This document shows positions 52,800 to 61,776 of a DNA stretch of 64,000 nt, one piece after another; the stretch's first letter is position 1, and each line of letters starts with the position of its first letter. This DNA is from a bacterium (lineage in GTDB: Bacteria; Hinthialibacterota; Hinthialibacteria; OLB16). The position numbers were made by a program, and so were the translations under genes. Under the pieces are notes generated by a model. That model was given only the letters and a program-made list of their open reading frames with translations. It did not search any database and was not told where the DNA came from. Location: positions 1 through 64,000 of the forward strand of contig JAJVIK010000021.1 of assembly GCA_022072055.1 (NCBI GenBank), in the 5' to 3' direction.

Positions 52800-53642
52800 T
52801 CAATCCTCCATCAGCGCGCTCGGATCAAAGGGTCGGATAAAGATGTCCATTTTCTCCTCCACCCCTTTCCACCCGTAGGGGTCCTGCCCGGCCACCAGGA
52901 CCACATCCCGAAAATCCGCCGCGGCGCAATGGACTCCATCCTCGGTGCGGGCGTGCCAGGGAAGTAGCGAAAAGGCGTTCATGTAGTGGTTGACCAGGAC
53001 GCGGCGGAAGCGTTTTGAGCGGTTCTTGAGCGAGCGATGGAGCAAGTACCCGTTGAAGAAGACCACAGTCCCGGCGGGGCATTCCACCGGAAGGGCGGTC
53101 CCTTCATCAAAACCGTGGGATTCTCCGGCCCAGTCAAACTCCCTCGGGTTGCCGTGGTCACGCTGAGGCCAGAGGTAACCCGTTCGGTGTGAGCCGGGAA
53201 TCACCCAAAGGCAGCCGTTCTCGATGGTGGCCTCATCCAGGGCGATCCAACCCCCGGTCAGGCTCCGGTCCCGCGTGGGAATATAGAACTCATCCTGGTG
53301 CCAGGCCTGCCCGGGGTGGCGCGGGGGTTTGATGAAGAGCATCGACTGCATGCACTTCACGTTGGGGCCGATGAGCCGGGAGAGGACCTCGGCGATCCGG
53401 GGATGGGCGACCGCGCGGCGCATGACGGGGCTCAGCTTGTGGGGCTGGTGGATGCACAGAAACCTGGAGATCGCCTCCTCGTCCGTAAGGTCCGCCGGGA
53501 GCGGTTCGATCTGCTCACACGGGTATTCGCCGCGACAGATCCGGATGGCATCCCGGCGCAGCTCCTCGAGCTCTTCGGGCGAGATCAAGCCCTCTAGAAC
53601 GAGAAAACCGTTCTGCTGATAGGCGGAAACATCCAAGGTCAT
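52800..53642 (-). CDS. Phytanoyl-CoA dioxygenase family (PhyH) protein
   Basis: A 280-residue Fe(II)/2-oxoglutarate-dependent dioxygenase. It starts VSAYQQNGFLVLEGLISPEELEEL, the usual PhyH N-terminus. The iron-binding motif is WHQDEFYIPTR (His and Asp of HxD, about residue 118) and the distal His is in FFNGYLLHRSLKNRSKRFR (about residue 212), with the 2-oxoglutarate-binding Arg near it. ENGCLWVIPGSH links the two. The substrate is unknown; bacterial members hydroxylate small metabolites. It is divergent from the SGNH hydrolase. Confidence 0.9.
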   Translation of the reverse strand: MTLDVSAYQQNGFLVLEGLISPEELEELRRDAIRICRGEYPCEQIEPLPADLTDEEAISRFLCIHQPHKLSPVMRRAVAHPRIAEVLSRLIGPNVKCMQSMLFIKPPRHPGQAWHQDEFYIPTRDRSLTGGWIALDEATIENGCLWVIPGSHRTGYLWPQRDHGNPREFDWAGESHGFDEGTALPVECPAGTVVFFNGYLLHRSLKNRSKRFRRVLVNHYMNAFSLLPWHARTEDGVHCAAADFRDVVLVAGQDPYGWKGVEEKMDIFIRPFDPSALMED

Positions 53643-53758
53643 GGCTCGATCTTAGAAAGCCCGCTCAAGCCGGGTCAAGCGAATCCGAACACGGTCGCAT
53701 CCGCGATTTGCCCTTCTGACTGACTTCAAGGTCCGGCGGGAGTAAGATCGGTCTCACC

Positions 53759-55087
53759 ATGATGACCCTCTTGATCGCCCTCGGAGTTCAAATCCTCGGA
53801 TCCCCCCCACAGGCGGGAGGCATCCCCATCCGAACCGTGGCCGATTGGAGCGTGGAGGTCGGTCCCGGCACGGTCACTCTCGATGGACGGGAAATCACTC
53901 TCGCCAGGGGCGAGACTCTCGTGGTGGAGCCTCCGGAGCGTCGCTCGATTCGGGATGAGGCGCATCCTGCACTCCCCTTGTTCAGACCCAAGGCCGGTGG
54001 TTGGCTCAAAGGCTCGCGCCTTGAGAAGTTGATTACTGTGGAGTGCACCGCCACGGGTCTCCTCCTCCCCGAAACCGTCCGAGTCAAGGCCCAAGCGAGC
54101 GAGGGTCCGGTTCTATCGAGGGGTTCCGATTATGAGATGGACGAGTTCTGGGGAACCATCGGTCGCCTCGAAGGGGGGAGGATCGGAGAAGGCATTCCCG
54201 TCCGGATCGACTACGACTACACCCCCTGTCGGCTGGATAGCGTGGTGGTCGGACCGGAGGGGAAGGTGTCGCTTGTGCGCGGGACCCCGGGAGTGGGGAG
54301 CATCGAGCCACCGAGGCTCGCGCCGGGGGAAACCGCAATTGCGAACCTATGGATTCCCGGCCCCATCCCAAAGCTGACCGCCGAGAACCTGTTCCCCATC
54401 GAGCGAGTGGAGTCGCCCCCGGTCGCCCCAGTCGCCGAACGCCTCCTGCCGAAGACACTTGAGAAGCTCCGCGCGGGGAATGAGGTCACCATCGTGGCCT
54501 GGGGAGACAGTGTCACGGATGGCGGAGGGGTCGAGAAAAACCCGGAGCTTCGATACCAAAACCAGTTCGCCAAGGCGCTCCAGGAGCGTTTCCCCAAGGC
54601 CGCCATCCGGATGCTCACCGCCGGATGGGGGGGCCAACACAGCAGGGGGTACATGGAGGCTCCACCCGAGGGCGCCAAGGTCTTCGCGCGGGATGTGCTC
54701 GAACCCAAACCCGATCTGGTGACCATCGAGTTTGTCAACGACGCCTATCTGAGCGAGGAACAAACCCAAGGGCACTACCGGAAGATCAAGGATATCCTGG
54801 AAGCCAATGGTTCCGAGATCATTTTGATCACCCCACACTTGGTTCGACCGGACTGGATGGCGGTGACCACGATGAAATTTGATGAAGACCCGCGCCCGTA
54901 TGTGAAAGGGCTCTATCGCTTCGCGAAGGAAAACGGCGTGGCGCTCGCGGATGGCAGCCGCCGCTGGTGCGAGCTGTGGCGGCAGGGGATCCCCTATGTC
55001 ACCCTGGAGGCCAATTCCATCAACCATCCGGATGCCCGCGGCCATGCCCTTTTCGCGGAGGCCTTGATGGAGCTCTTCCCTGAATGA
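53759..55087 (+). CDS. Secreted SGNH/GDSL-type hydrolase
   Basis: A 442-residue protein. The first 18 residues are hydrophobic (MTLLIALGVQILGSPPQAGG) and act as a weak signal peptide. Residues about 20-220 form a beta-rich N-terminal module of unknown fold. The esterase domain then shows the nucleophile block WGDSVTDGG (about residue 251), the oxyanion Gly region in WGGQHSRGYME, the Asn block VTIEFVNDAYL, and the C-terminal DxxH block SINHPDARGH. It would remove acetyl or other acyl groups from carbohydrate. An ATG immediately after the first is an equal start. A 186-base gap separates it from dxs. Confidence 0.85.
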   Translation: MMTLLIALGVQILGSPPQAGGIPIRTVADWSVEVGPGTVTLDGREITLARGETLVVEPPERRSIRDEAHPALPLFRPKAGGWLKGSRLEKLITVECTATGLLLPETVRVKAQASEGPVLSRGSDYEMDEFWGTIGRLEGGRIGEGIPVRIDYDYTPCRLDSVVVGPEGKVSLVRGTPGVGSIEPPRLAPGETAIANLWIPGPIPKLTAENLFPIERVESPPVAPVAERLLPKTLEKLRAGNEVTIVAWGDSVTDGGGVEKNPELRYQNQFAKALQERFPKAAIRMLTAGWGGQHSRGYMEAPPEGAKVFARDVLEPKPDLVTIEFVNDAYLSEEQTQGHYRKIKDILEANGSEIILITPHLVRPDWMAVTTMKFDEDPRPYVKGLYRFAKENGVALADGSRRWCELWRQGIPYVTLEANSINHPDARGHALFAEALMELFPE

Positions 55088-55273
55088 GAGCGGCTGAACC
55101 CCGAAAGCGATCCCACGGCCATGGGGGGCAAGAATACCTAAAGCGCATAAGGGAAGCGCCCTGTTCATGGGATGCTTTTCATGCTGGAATAGAGACGGAA
55201 ATGTGCTCGATCACCCTCCTATCCGGACCGGTCCTGAGCCTCCGTTTCCGGCATTTCCACTTGAAGGATGATC

Positions 55274-57187
55274 ATGGGAACCCTGCTGCAAACGCTGAAC
55301 CTACCTGAAGATATTGCCGGCTTGGAGCGGGAACAACTGCTCGCTCTTGCGGAAGAGGTTCGCGAGAAGATTGTGGATTCGGTCTCCGTGACCGGCGGTC
55401 ATCTCTCCTCAAACCTCGGAACGGTGGAACTCGCGGTGGCCCTGCACCGGGTGTTTCATTCCCCCACCGACAGGCTTGTGTGGGATGTGGGGCACCAAGC
55501 CTATCCGCATAAAATCCTCACTGGGCGCGCGCACCGCTTCGACACGCTCCGCCAGACGGATGGGCTTTCCGGCTTCTTGAGCATCTTCGAGAGCGAGCAT
55601 GATGTGTTCGGGGCGGGGCATGCGGGCACGGCCTGTAGCGCCGCGCTTGGAGCCGCGCTCGCGCGCGACCTGCTACACGAGAACCGTCGCGTGGTGGCCA
55701 TTGTCGGGGACGGGGGCCTGACCGCCGGGATGGCCTTCGAGGCGCTCAACCACGCCGGTCAACTCGGCAGGGATTTTCTGGTGATTCTGAACGACAACTC
55801 CTGGTCGATCAGCAAGAATGTCGGCGCGATGGCGGATTACCTCAACCGGATCATCACCGGCCAGTTTTACAATCGCGCCAAAGCCGATTTAGAGAGCTTG
55901 ATCGGGAGCCTGCCCTCGGTCGGCGGGAGCATGGTCAAGATGATGCACGCCGCCGAGGAGCACCTTAAGGGCATGATTGTTCCGGGAACCTGGTTCGAGG
56001 AGCTCGGATTCCGCTACTTTGGTCCCGTGGATGGGCACGACCTGCTCAAGCTCGTGGACACGCTCGAGAGCATCAAGAAGCTTCAAGGTCCGATCTTCCT
56101 GCACTGCATCACCAAGAAGGGCAAGGGATATTCTCCGGCTGAGGAGGCCCCGCTCAAGTGGCACGGCGCCACCCCCTTCGATAAGGTGGTCGGCAAACCG
56201 CACAAGAAGAGCCCCGAAATCGCCTACACCGATGTGTTTGCCGAGACCTTGGTATCCGAAGCCCGCGAGGATGATCGGGTCTGCGCGATCACCGCCGCGA
56301 TGGCCACCGGGACCGGGCTGGTCAAGTTCGCCGAGGAGTTTCCCGAACGCTTCTTCGATGCCGGCATCGCCGAACAGCACGCGGTCACGGTGGCCGCGGG
56401 CATGGCGCGAGGCGGACTCAAGCCGGTGGTGGCCATTTACTCGACCTTTCTGCAGCGCGCTTTCGACCAGATTGTGCATGATGTGGCCCTGCAGAATCTG
56501 CCGGTTGTATTCGCGGTGGACCGCGCGGGCCTGGTGGGCGCGGACGGAGCCACCCACCAGGGCGTTTTCGACATGACGTATCTCCGAATGATCCCCAACA
56601 TGACCGTTCTGTGCCCCTCCAACGAGGCCGAACTGGCTGGGATGCTGAAAACCGCCCTGGCCCACGGCGGTCCCATCGCGGTGCGCTATCCGAGAGTGGC
56701 GATCACCGGCGAGCACGAGGACTGGCTGGAAACCCCTCCGGCCCCGATCGGACAAGCCGCCATCCTCCGCGAAGGGAGCGGTGTCGCGCTCTTGGCGGTC
56801 GGAACAATGGTCGGCGAGGCCCTTGGGGCGGCCGAAAGACTCATGGCGAACGGCCTCATGCCGTGGGTGATAGACATGCGTTCGGTCAAACCGCTTGACC
56901 GCTCGCTCCTACGACGACTGGCCGAACTGAAGACCGACATCGTGACCCTTGAAGAGCATGTCCTCGCGGGCGGGTTCGGCGCGGCGGTGATGGAGGCCTG
57001 GGAGGAAGAGGGCTTGCCGCCGACTCGCATGCTTCGCTTGGGAATCCAGGACGCGTTCGTCGAGCATGGCGCGCGGGAGGTGATGTTGGGGAGATTGGGT
57101 CTCGATGCGGCCGGAATCGCCGAGTCCGTGAGAGGCTTTACACACTGCCCCGTGGCGCTGCATCCCGCCGGACTTGCGAGGGGTTAG
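55274..57187 (+). CDS. dxs: 1-deoxy-D-xylulose-5-phosphate synthase
   Basis: First enzyme of the MEP isoprenoid pathway, condensing pyruvate and glyceraldehyde 3-phosphate with thiamine diphosphate. The 637 residues show the N-terminal GHLSSNLGTVELAVALHRVF, the thiamine-diphosphate motif VGDGGLTAGMAFEALNHAG with NDNSWSISKNVGAM, and KGKGYSPAEE. The transketolase second half contains AEQHAVTVAAGMARGG and DRAGLVGADGATHQGVFD. The start at 55274 (AAGGA just upstream) is preferred over the ATG at 55268. Its TAG overlaps the stop of the convergent membrane protein. No other MEP-pathway genes are in the window. Confidence 0.96.
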   Translation: MGTLLQTLNLPEDIAGLEREQLLALAEEVREKIVDSVSVTGGHLSSNLGTVELAVALHRVFHSPTDRLVWDVGHQAYPHKILTGRAHRFDTLRQTDGLSGFLSIFESEHDVFGAGHAGTACSAALGAALARDLLHENRRVVAIVGDGGLTAGMAFEALNHAGQLGRDFLVILNDNSWSISKNVGAMADYLNRIITGQFYNRAKADLESLIGSLPSVGGSMVKMMHAAEEHLKGMIVPGTWFEELGFRYFGPVDGHDLLKLVDTLESIKKLQGPIFLHCITKKGKGYSPAEEAPLKWHGATPFDKVVGKPHKKSPEIAYTDVFAETLVSEAREDDRVCAITAAMATGTGLVKFAEEFPERFFDAGIAEQHAVTVAAGMARGGLKPVVAIYSTFLQRAFDQIVHDVALQNLPVVFAVDRAGLVGADGATHQGVFDMTYLRMIPNMTVLCPSNEAELAGMLKTALAHGGPIAVRYPRVAITGEHEDWLETPPAPIGQAAILREGSGVALLAVGTMVGEALGAAERLMANGLMPWVIDMRSVKPLDRSLLRRLAELKTDIVTLEEHVLAGGFGAAVMEAWEEEGLPPTRMLRLGIQDAFVEHGAREVMLGRLGLDAAGIAESVRGFTHCPVALHPAGLARG

Positions 57188-57855
57188 CCCCCGGGCATTC
57201 CTGTTCGACGCCCCGCTTTCCGGGCGGCGAGAACCTCGAACAGCAGTTCGACCGCCGCGAGCGCCAGGAAGGCCCCGCCGAGCAGCTCCAGGCCCTCCTC
57301 GCTCAGCCTCTTGAGGGGTCTTGTCGCGCCCAACTCCTTCATCAGGCGCCCCATCCCCTGCCCGGCCAAATAGAAGCAGACCCCACCGACAAAGAGCCTG
57401 TGGGACATCCTTCCCACCCCATTCCTCCAGCCGGTAAGACACTCCGAGTGACGGCACAGGACAATCGCGGCTATCGGCGCGGCGATGACCACACGCAACG
57501 TGTCAAACGCCCAATCGAGCTCCAGGTCCTCCCAGCGAGAGTCCCGTTCTCTGTTCGATCCCCACAGGAGCGCGAACGCGAAAAGAATCGACACCCACCG
57601 CTCCTCCGCGATGCTCCCCACCAGGAACGCGGCAAAGCAGGCAAGCCCCGCCACGAAGAGCTGAACCGCTTGGACCCGCTCGATCACCCCCTTTTCGTTG
57701 AAGGCCCATTGAAGCGCGGTTCCCTCCAGGGTCAGGCACAGCCATCCCATCCACACAAGAAGGAGGAATATGTACACTTCGGCAAGAATCGACCTGTAGG
57801 GCATCCGTTGGCCAGCCTGTTCCTGTCTCCCGAGTAAGGATGCTATCCTGCTCAT
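57184..57855 (-). CDS. Integral membrane protein of unknown function
   Basis: I do not recognise this protein. With the start at 57855 it has 223 residues and about five or six hydrophobic helices (VYIFLLLVWMGWLCLTLEG, AVQLFVAGLACFAAFLVGS, a helix containing ILFAFALLW, TLRVVIAAPIAAIVL, LFVGGVCFYLAGQGMGRL and LLGGAFLALAAVELLFEV). A conserved-looking acidic segment, RERDSRWEDLELDWAFD, lies in the middle and could be a site of function. An earlier in-frame ATG at 57912 overlaps the fucosidase start and a later one is at 57804. It is divergent from the fucosidase and convergent with dxs. Confidence 0.6.
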   Translation of the reverse strand: MSRIASLLGRQEQAGQRMPYRSILAEVYIFLLLVWMGWLCLTLEGTALQWAFNEKGVIERVQAVQLFVAGLACFAAFLVGSIAEERWVSILFAFALLWGSNRERDSRWEDLELDWAFDTLRVVIAAPIAAIVLCRHSECLTGWRNGVGRMSHRLFVGGVCFYLAGQGMGRLMKELGATRPLKRLSEEGLELLGGAFLALAAVELLFEVLAARKAGRRTGMPGG

Positions 57856-57910
57856 CCTGGCAAACAAGGAGTCCTCAAGCAGAGTTCGGCGCAAGGGAAG
57901 GAGCAGTCTC

Positions 57911-60040
57911 ATGTCACCCATCGCACGCACCCGCATCGGATCATCTCTCACCCTGCTCGCGGCCATGCTGTGCATGGCTCCCCTCTCCACCCTCGCGGCT
58001 GGGGAGTCCCCCGCGGAGCGCGACCAGCGCATGGCTTGGTGGCGGGAGGCCAAGTTCGGGATGTTCATCCATTGGGGGCTATACGCGATTCACGCCGGGA
58101 ACTGGCGCGGGAATCCCGTCCGAGACGCGGGCGAATGGATCATGTTCAACGCCCAAATACCGGTTGTTGAATACGAGCCGTTTGTCCGGCGCTTCAATCC
58201 CACCCGGTATGACCCGGCCGAGTGGGTACGGATCGCCAAGGACGCCGGGATGAAGTATATCGTGATCACCTCCAAGCATCACGACGGTTTCTGCCTGTTT
58301 GACAGCAAGCTCACCGATTACGATGTCATGAGCGCGCCGATTAAGCGTGATCTGCTCAAACCACTGGCCGAGGAGGCGCGCAAGGCGGACCTTAAGATCG
58401 GCTGGTACCACTCCATCCTGGACTGGCATCACCCGGATTACCTGCCGCGCGGCGATGAAAAGCATCGTCCCTGGGACAAACGCCCCACGGATCAAGCCGA
58501 CTTCAACCGGTATCTGGAGTACATGAAGGGCCAGCTCCGCGAGCTTCTCACCAACTATGGGGATATCGCCGTGGTCTGGTTTGATGGCGGCTGGGAGCAC
58601 ACCCCGGAGGAGCTCCACTCGAGCGAAGTGGTCGGGATGATCCGCGCCCTTCAACCCAACACGATCATCAACAATCGGATTCAAATCCCCCAGGACTTCG
58701 ATACTCCCGAGCAATACATCCCGGCCACGGGGATCCCCGGGCGGGACTGGGAAGTCTGCATGACCATGAACGACACTTGGGGCTTTAAGCGCGATGACCA
58801 AAACTGGAAATCCACCGAGGACCTGCTCCGCAAGCTCGTGGATATTGTAAGCAAAGGGGGGAACTTCCTCCTCAATGTCGGTCCGACCGCCGAGGGCCTG
58901 ATCCCGGATCCGAGCATCGAACGTCTGGCCGCCATCGGCGAATGGATCCGGACCAACGGGGAAAGTGTCTATGGAACCCAGGCCAGCCCATTCCGGCGCT
59001 TGCCCTGGGGACGGGCGACCGCCAAGGCCGGACAGCTTTACCTCCATGTGTTCGACTGGCCCTCCGGACCGCTGGTGGTCCCGGGGTTTGAGGCCATGGT
59101 GACCAAAGCCTACCTCCTGGCCGATCCTTCTCGAGCCGCACTGCCGATCCAAACAGAGGGTGGGGACCTTCTGATCACTCTTCCCAGCGCCGCCCCCGAC
59201 CCGGTTGACTCCGTGGTGGTCCTCGAACTCGATGGCGCGCCCAAGGTGGACAACTCGATTCGGCCAGGCCCAGACGGCAGCTTGACCCTGGAGGCCGAGG
59301 ATGCGGATATCCATGGCAAGACTGTTCGCTATGAGCACCAGGAGAAGAAGGACTGCATCGGGTTCTGGACCGACGCCTCGGATTGGATCAGTTGGGACAT
59401 CCGGCTGCCCAAACCGGGGCACTATGCGGTGGAGCTCGCGATGTCGTGCGGCGTGGGTTCGGGTGGAAGTCGTTACGCCGTGTCGATTGGCGGCGCCTCG
59501 CTGACAGCCACAGTGGCCGAGACCGGGGATTTCCTGAATTTCACCAGTGTGACCCTCGGTTCGCTCACGGTCCCCAAGGAAGGCCACTTCACCCTTTCGG
59601 TCAAGCCCATCACCAAACCTGGACTCGCGGTGATGGATTTGCGGAGGGTTGTGCTCAAGCCCATTGAGGAGCCGATTCCCCAGAAGAAGGCCGCCGTGTC
59701 GCCCACGTCCGAACTCAACAAGAAACCGAAACCTCGCAAGCCGACCGCAGCGGAAATCGAGGCGGCGCTCCGACGGGATCGAGAGGCCGAGGCGATGAAA
59801 CTTGGGGAATCCCCAACCGGGCGCCATGCGATCCGCTCGGGCACATCCGCCGCTTCGCTCAAGCTTCAACTCCGGCCTCGTCCCAAGCTGTCCGAGTTCG
59901 ACAGAAAACTCTCGGAGAGACTTGAGAAGAAAGGGATCAAGCTTGAGGATGTCGAGAGCTTCGAGGCTCTACAGAAAATCCTCGCGGATGAGGAGCCATC
60001 CGAGCCGGACAAGCAAGCGCCGGTTTCCCCAGCGGAGTGA
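57911..60040 (+). CDS. Secreted alpha-L-fucosidase (GH29) with carbohydrate-binding-type domain
   Basis: Releases fucose from glycans outside the cytoplasm. A signal peptide (TLLAAMLCMAPLSTLAAG) leads into the GH29 barrel with WWREAKFGMFIHWGLYAI, KYIVITSKHHDGFCLFDS and the nucleophile Asp in YGDIAVVWFDGGW (about residue 220). Residues about 455-585 form a beta-sandwich that resembles a CBM6/35-type binding domain (LTLEAEDADIHG, ASDWISWDIRLPKPGHYAVELAMS). The last about 120 residues are charged, with an acidic-basic helical pattern and a Pro-rich end (KKPKPRKPTAAEIEAALRRD), not a usual GH29 feature. It is the first gene of a four-gene unit. Confidence 0.9.
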   Translation: MSPIARTRIGSSLTLLAAMLCMAPLSTLAAGESPAERDQRMAWWREAKFGMFIHWGLYAIHAGNWRGNPVRDAGEWIMFNAQIPVVEYEPFVRRFNPTRYDPAEWVRIAKDAGMKYIVITSKHHDGFCLFDSKLTDYDVMSAPIKRDLLKPLAEEARKADLKIGWYHSILDWHHPDYLPRGDEKHRPWDKRPTDQADFNRYLEYMKGQLRELLTNYGDIAVVWFDGGWEHTPEELHSSEVVGMIRALQPNTIINNRIQIPQDFDTPEQYIPATGIPGRDWEVCMTMNDTWGFKRDDQNWKSTEDLLRKLVDIVSKGGNFLLNVGPTAEGLIPDPSIERLAAIGEWIRTNGESVYGTQASPFRRLPWGRATAKAGQLYLHVFDWPSGPLVVPGFEAMVTKAYLLADPSRAALPIQTEGGDLLITLPSAAPDPVDSVVVLELDGAPKVDNSIRPGPDGSLTLEAEDADIHGKTVRYEHQEKKDCIGFWTDASDWISWDIRLPKPGHYAVELAMSCGVGSGGSRYAVSIGGASLTATVAETGDFLNFTSVTLGSLTVPKEGHFTLSVKPITKPGLAVMDLRRVVLKPIEEPIPQKKAAVSPTSELNKKPKPRKPTAAEIEAALRRDREAEAMKLGESPTGRHAIRSGTSAASLKLQLRPRPKLSEFDRKLSERLEKKGIKLEDVESFEALQKILADEEPSEPDKQAPVSPAE

Positions 60041-60055
60041 AGTGGAGAGCAGACC

Positions 60056-60853
60056 ATGATTGGGTATCAGGTGTCGGATGCGGAGGTGGAGAAGTTTCGC
60101 CGGGAGGGGTATCTCCTGGTGGAGGGCATGTTTGGCGCGGAGGAAGTCGAGCTTTTGCGGAAGATCGCCAAGGCGGACCACAAATTGGTCACGGACGCGC
60201 ATGACGCGCGGGATGGGGAGGGGCGCGCCACGCGGCTCTCTCTGAGAAACGAGCTTTCGGATGATGTCTACAGCGCGGTGGTTCGCTGCCGGCGCTTGGT
60301 GGACACGACGGAGCGCCTGCTGGGCGACGAGGTCTACCACTACCATCACAAGATGACCATGAAGGAGCCGTTCGTGGGCGGGGCCTGGGAGTGGCATCAG
60401 GATTACGGGTATTGGTACAACAACGGCTGTCTTTACCCGGACATGGCGAGCGTGATGATCGCGGTGGACCGCGCCACCAAGGAAAACGGGTGCCTGCAGG
60501 TCATTCCGGGGTCCCACCTCTTGGGGAGGATCGATCACGGCAAAACCGGCTCCCAGACCGGCGCTGATGTGGAAAGGGTCGAGAAGGTTTTGGAACGCCT
60601 TCCTCTCCTATACGCGGAGCTGGGACCGGGGAGCGCTTTGTTTTTTCATGCCAACCTGCTTCACCGCTCGGATGCCAACCGGAGTCCGAATCCGCGCTGG
60701 GCGCTGATCTGCTGCTATAACACCGCCCACAACAACCCCTACAAGGTCCACCACCATCCCTGCTACTCGTATCTGGAGAGGTGCGATGACGCCAAGGTTC
60801 TAGAGGTGGCCTTGAGGGAGTGGGAGGAGATGCAGGGAGCGGCGACGGCGTGA
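60056..60853 (+). CDS. Phytanoyl-CoA dioxygenase family (PhyH) protein in glycan unit
   Basis: A 265-residue Fe(II)/2-oxoglutarate-dependent oxygenase of the PhyH type. It starts VSDAEVEKFRREGYLLVEGMFGAEEVELL. The iron ligands lie in WEWHQDYGYWYNN (HxD, about residue 115) and FFHANLLHRSDANRSPNPRWALI (His and Arg, about residue 205). KENGCLQVIPGSHLLGRID joins the halves. It begins 15 bases after the fucosidase and overlaps the next gene (GTGA), so it belongs to the fucosidase-PhyH-ROK-Gfo/Idh unit. An alkane, lipid or sugar-derived substrate is not determined. Confidence 0.9.
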   Translation: MIGYQVSDAEVEKFRREGYLLVEGMFGAEEVELLRKIAKADHKLVTDAHDARDGEGRATRLSLRNELSDDVYSAVVRCRRLVDTTERLLGDEVYHYHHKMTMKEPFVGGAWEWHQDYGYWYNNGCLYPDMASVMIAVDRATKENGCLQVIPGSHLLGRIDHGKTGSQTGADVERVEKVLERLPLLYAELGPGSALFFHANLLHRSDANRSPNPRWALICCYNTAHNNPYKVHHHPCYSYLERCDDAKVLEVALREWEEMQGAATA

Positions 60854-61776
60854 GCTACGCCCTCGGTTTCGATCTTGGCGGGACCCACGTGAAGTGGGTG
60901 GCGGTGACCCCCAAGGGGCGGCTGCTCAACAAGGGAACCTTCACCACCAAGGATGATCCCTCCCATCGCAGGGCGCCCACCTTCGCCCTCTGGGCCGGGG
61001 CCATCCGCGACCACCTCAACGAGTACGCCGACAAGGCCGGAGAGCCGCCCAGCGCGGTGGGAATCGCCGCGCCCGGTTTGGCGGCCACCGATTCCCGCTC
61101 CATTGCCCACATGCCGGGGAGATTGGCGGGACTCGAGGGGCTCGATTGGACCGATTTCCTGGAAAGCGACAATCTCGTTCCGGTCCTTAACGACGCGCAC
61201 GCCGCGCTTCTGGGCGAAGTCTGGAAGGGGGCCGCCAAGGGACTCAAGCATGTTGTCCTGCTCACCCTCGGAACCGGAGTCGGCGGCGCGGCGATGGAGG
61301 GAGGCAGGCTCCTCAAGGGGTGCATCGGACGGGCCGGGCACCACGGACATCTGTGCCTCAATCCGCTGGGGCCACCCGATGTCACCGGCACTCCGGGGAG
61401 CCTGGAGGACGCCATCGGCGAGTGCACGGTGGAGACGCGCACGCACGGGCGATTCTCATCAACCCAGGCGCTGGTGGAGGCGCACCGCGCGGGAGACCAA
61501 GAGGCGACCGTGGTGTGGCTCGCCTCGATCTACTGCCTGGCGTGCGGAGTCACATCCCTGGTGAATATCCTCGATCCCGAGGCGGTGGTGATCGGTGGTG
61601 GAATCTCGGCGGCGGGCGCTGACCTTTTCGAGCCGCTGGATGACCTTCTCAACCGAGTCGAATGGCGTCCGGGCGGTCACCGAGTCCGGGTGCTTCCGGC
61701 CAAGCTCGGCTCTTACGCGGGCGCGCTCGGGGCGGCGAGGAATGCAATTATCTCGACTAAGAAGGAGACACCATGA
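60850..61776 (+). CDS. ROK-family sugar kinase or regulator
   Basis: A 308-residue protein of the ROK fold. The GTG at 60850 starts ALGFDLGGTHVKWVAV, the phosphate-1 ATP site. The GIAAPGLAA segment (about residue 72) and NDAHAALLGEVWKGAAKG (catalytic Asp, about residue 114) follow. LTLGTGVGGAAMEGG carries the second phosphate region. The zinc-binding GHxGH-type motif of many ROK kinases is present as AGHHGHLCLN with reduced Cys content. No DNA-binding helix-turn-helix is seen, so it is a kinase, not a regulator. It probably phosphorylates a hexose released by the upstream enzymes. It overlaps both neighbours by 4 bases. Confidence 0.88.
   Translation: MSYALGFDLGGTHVKWVAVTPKGRLLNKGTFTTKDDPSHRRAPTFALWAGAIRDHLNEYADKAGEPPSAVGIAAPGLAATDSRSIAHMPGRLAGLEGLDWTDFLESDNLVPVLNDAHAALLGEVWKGAAKGLKHVVLLTLGTGVGGAAMEGGRLLKGCIGRAGHHGHLCLNPLGPPDVTGTPGSLEDAIGECTVETRTHGRFSSTQALVEAHRAGDQEATVVWLASIYCLACGVTSLVNILDPEAVVIGGGISAAGADLFEPLDDLLNRVEWRPGGHRVRVLPAKLGSYAGALGAARNAIISTKKETP

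Noticed and set aside
57910-57913. Divergent genes sharing a CATG start
   Set aside because: The minus-strand ATG at 57912 would overlap the fucosidase start; the internal ATG at 57855 gives a more natural N-terminus to the membrane protein.
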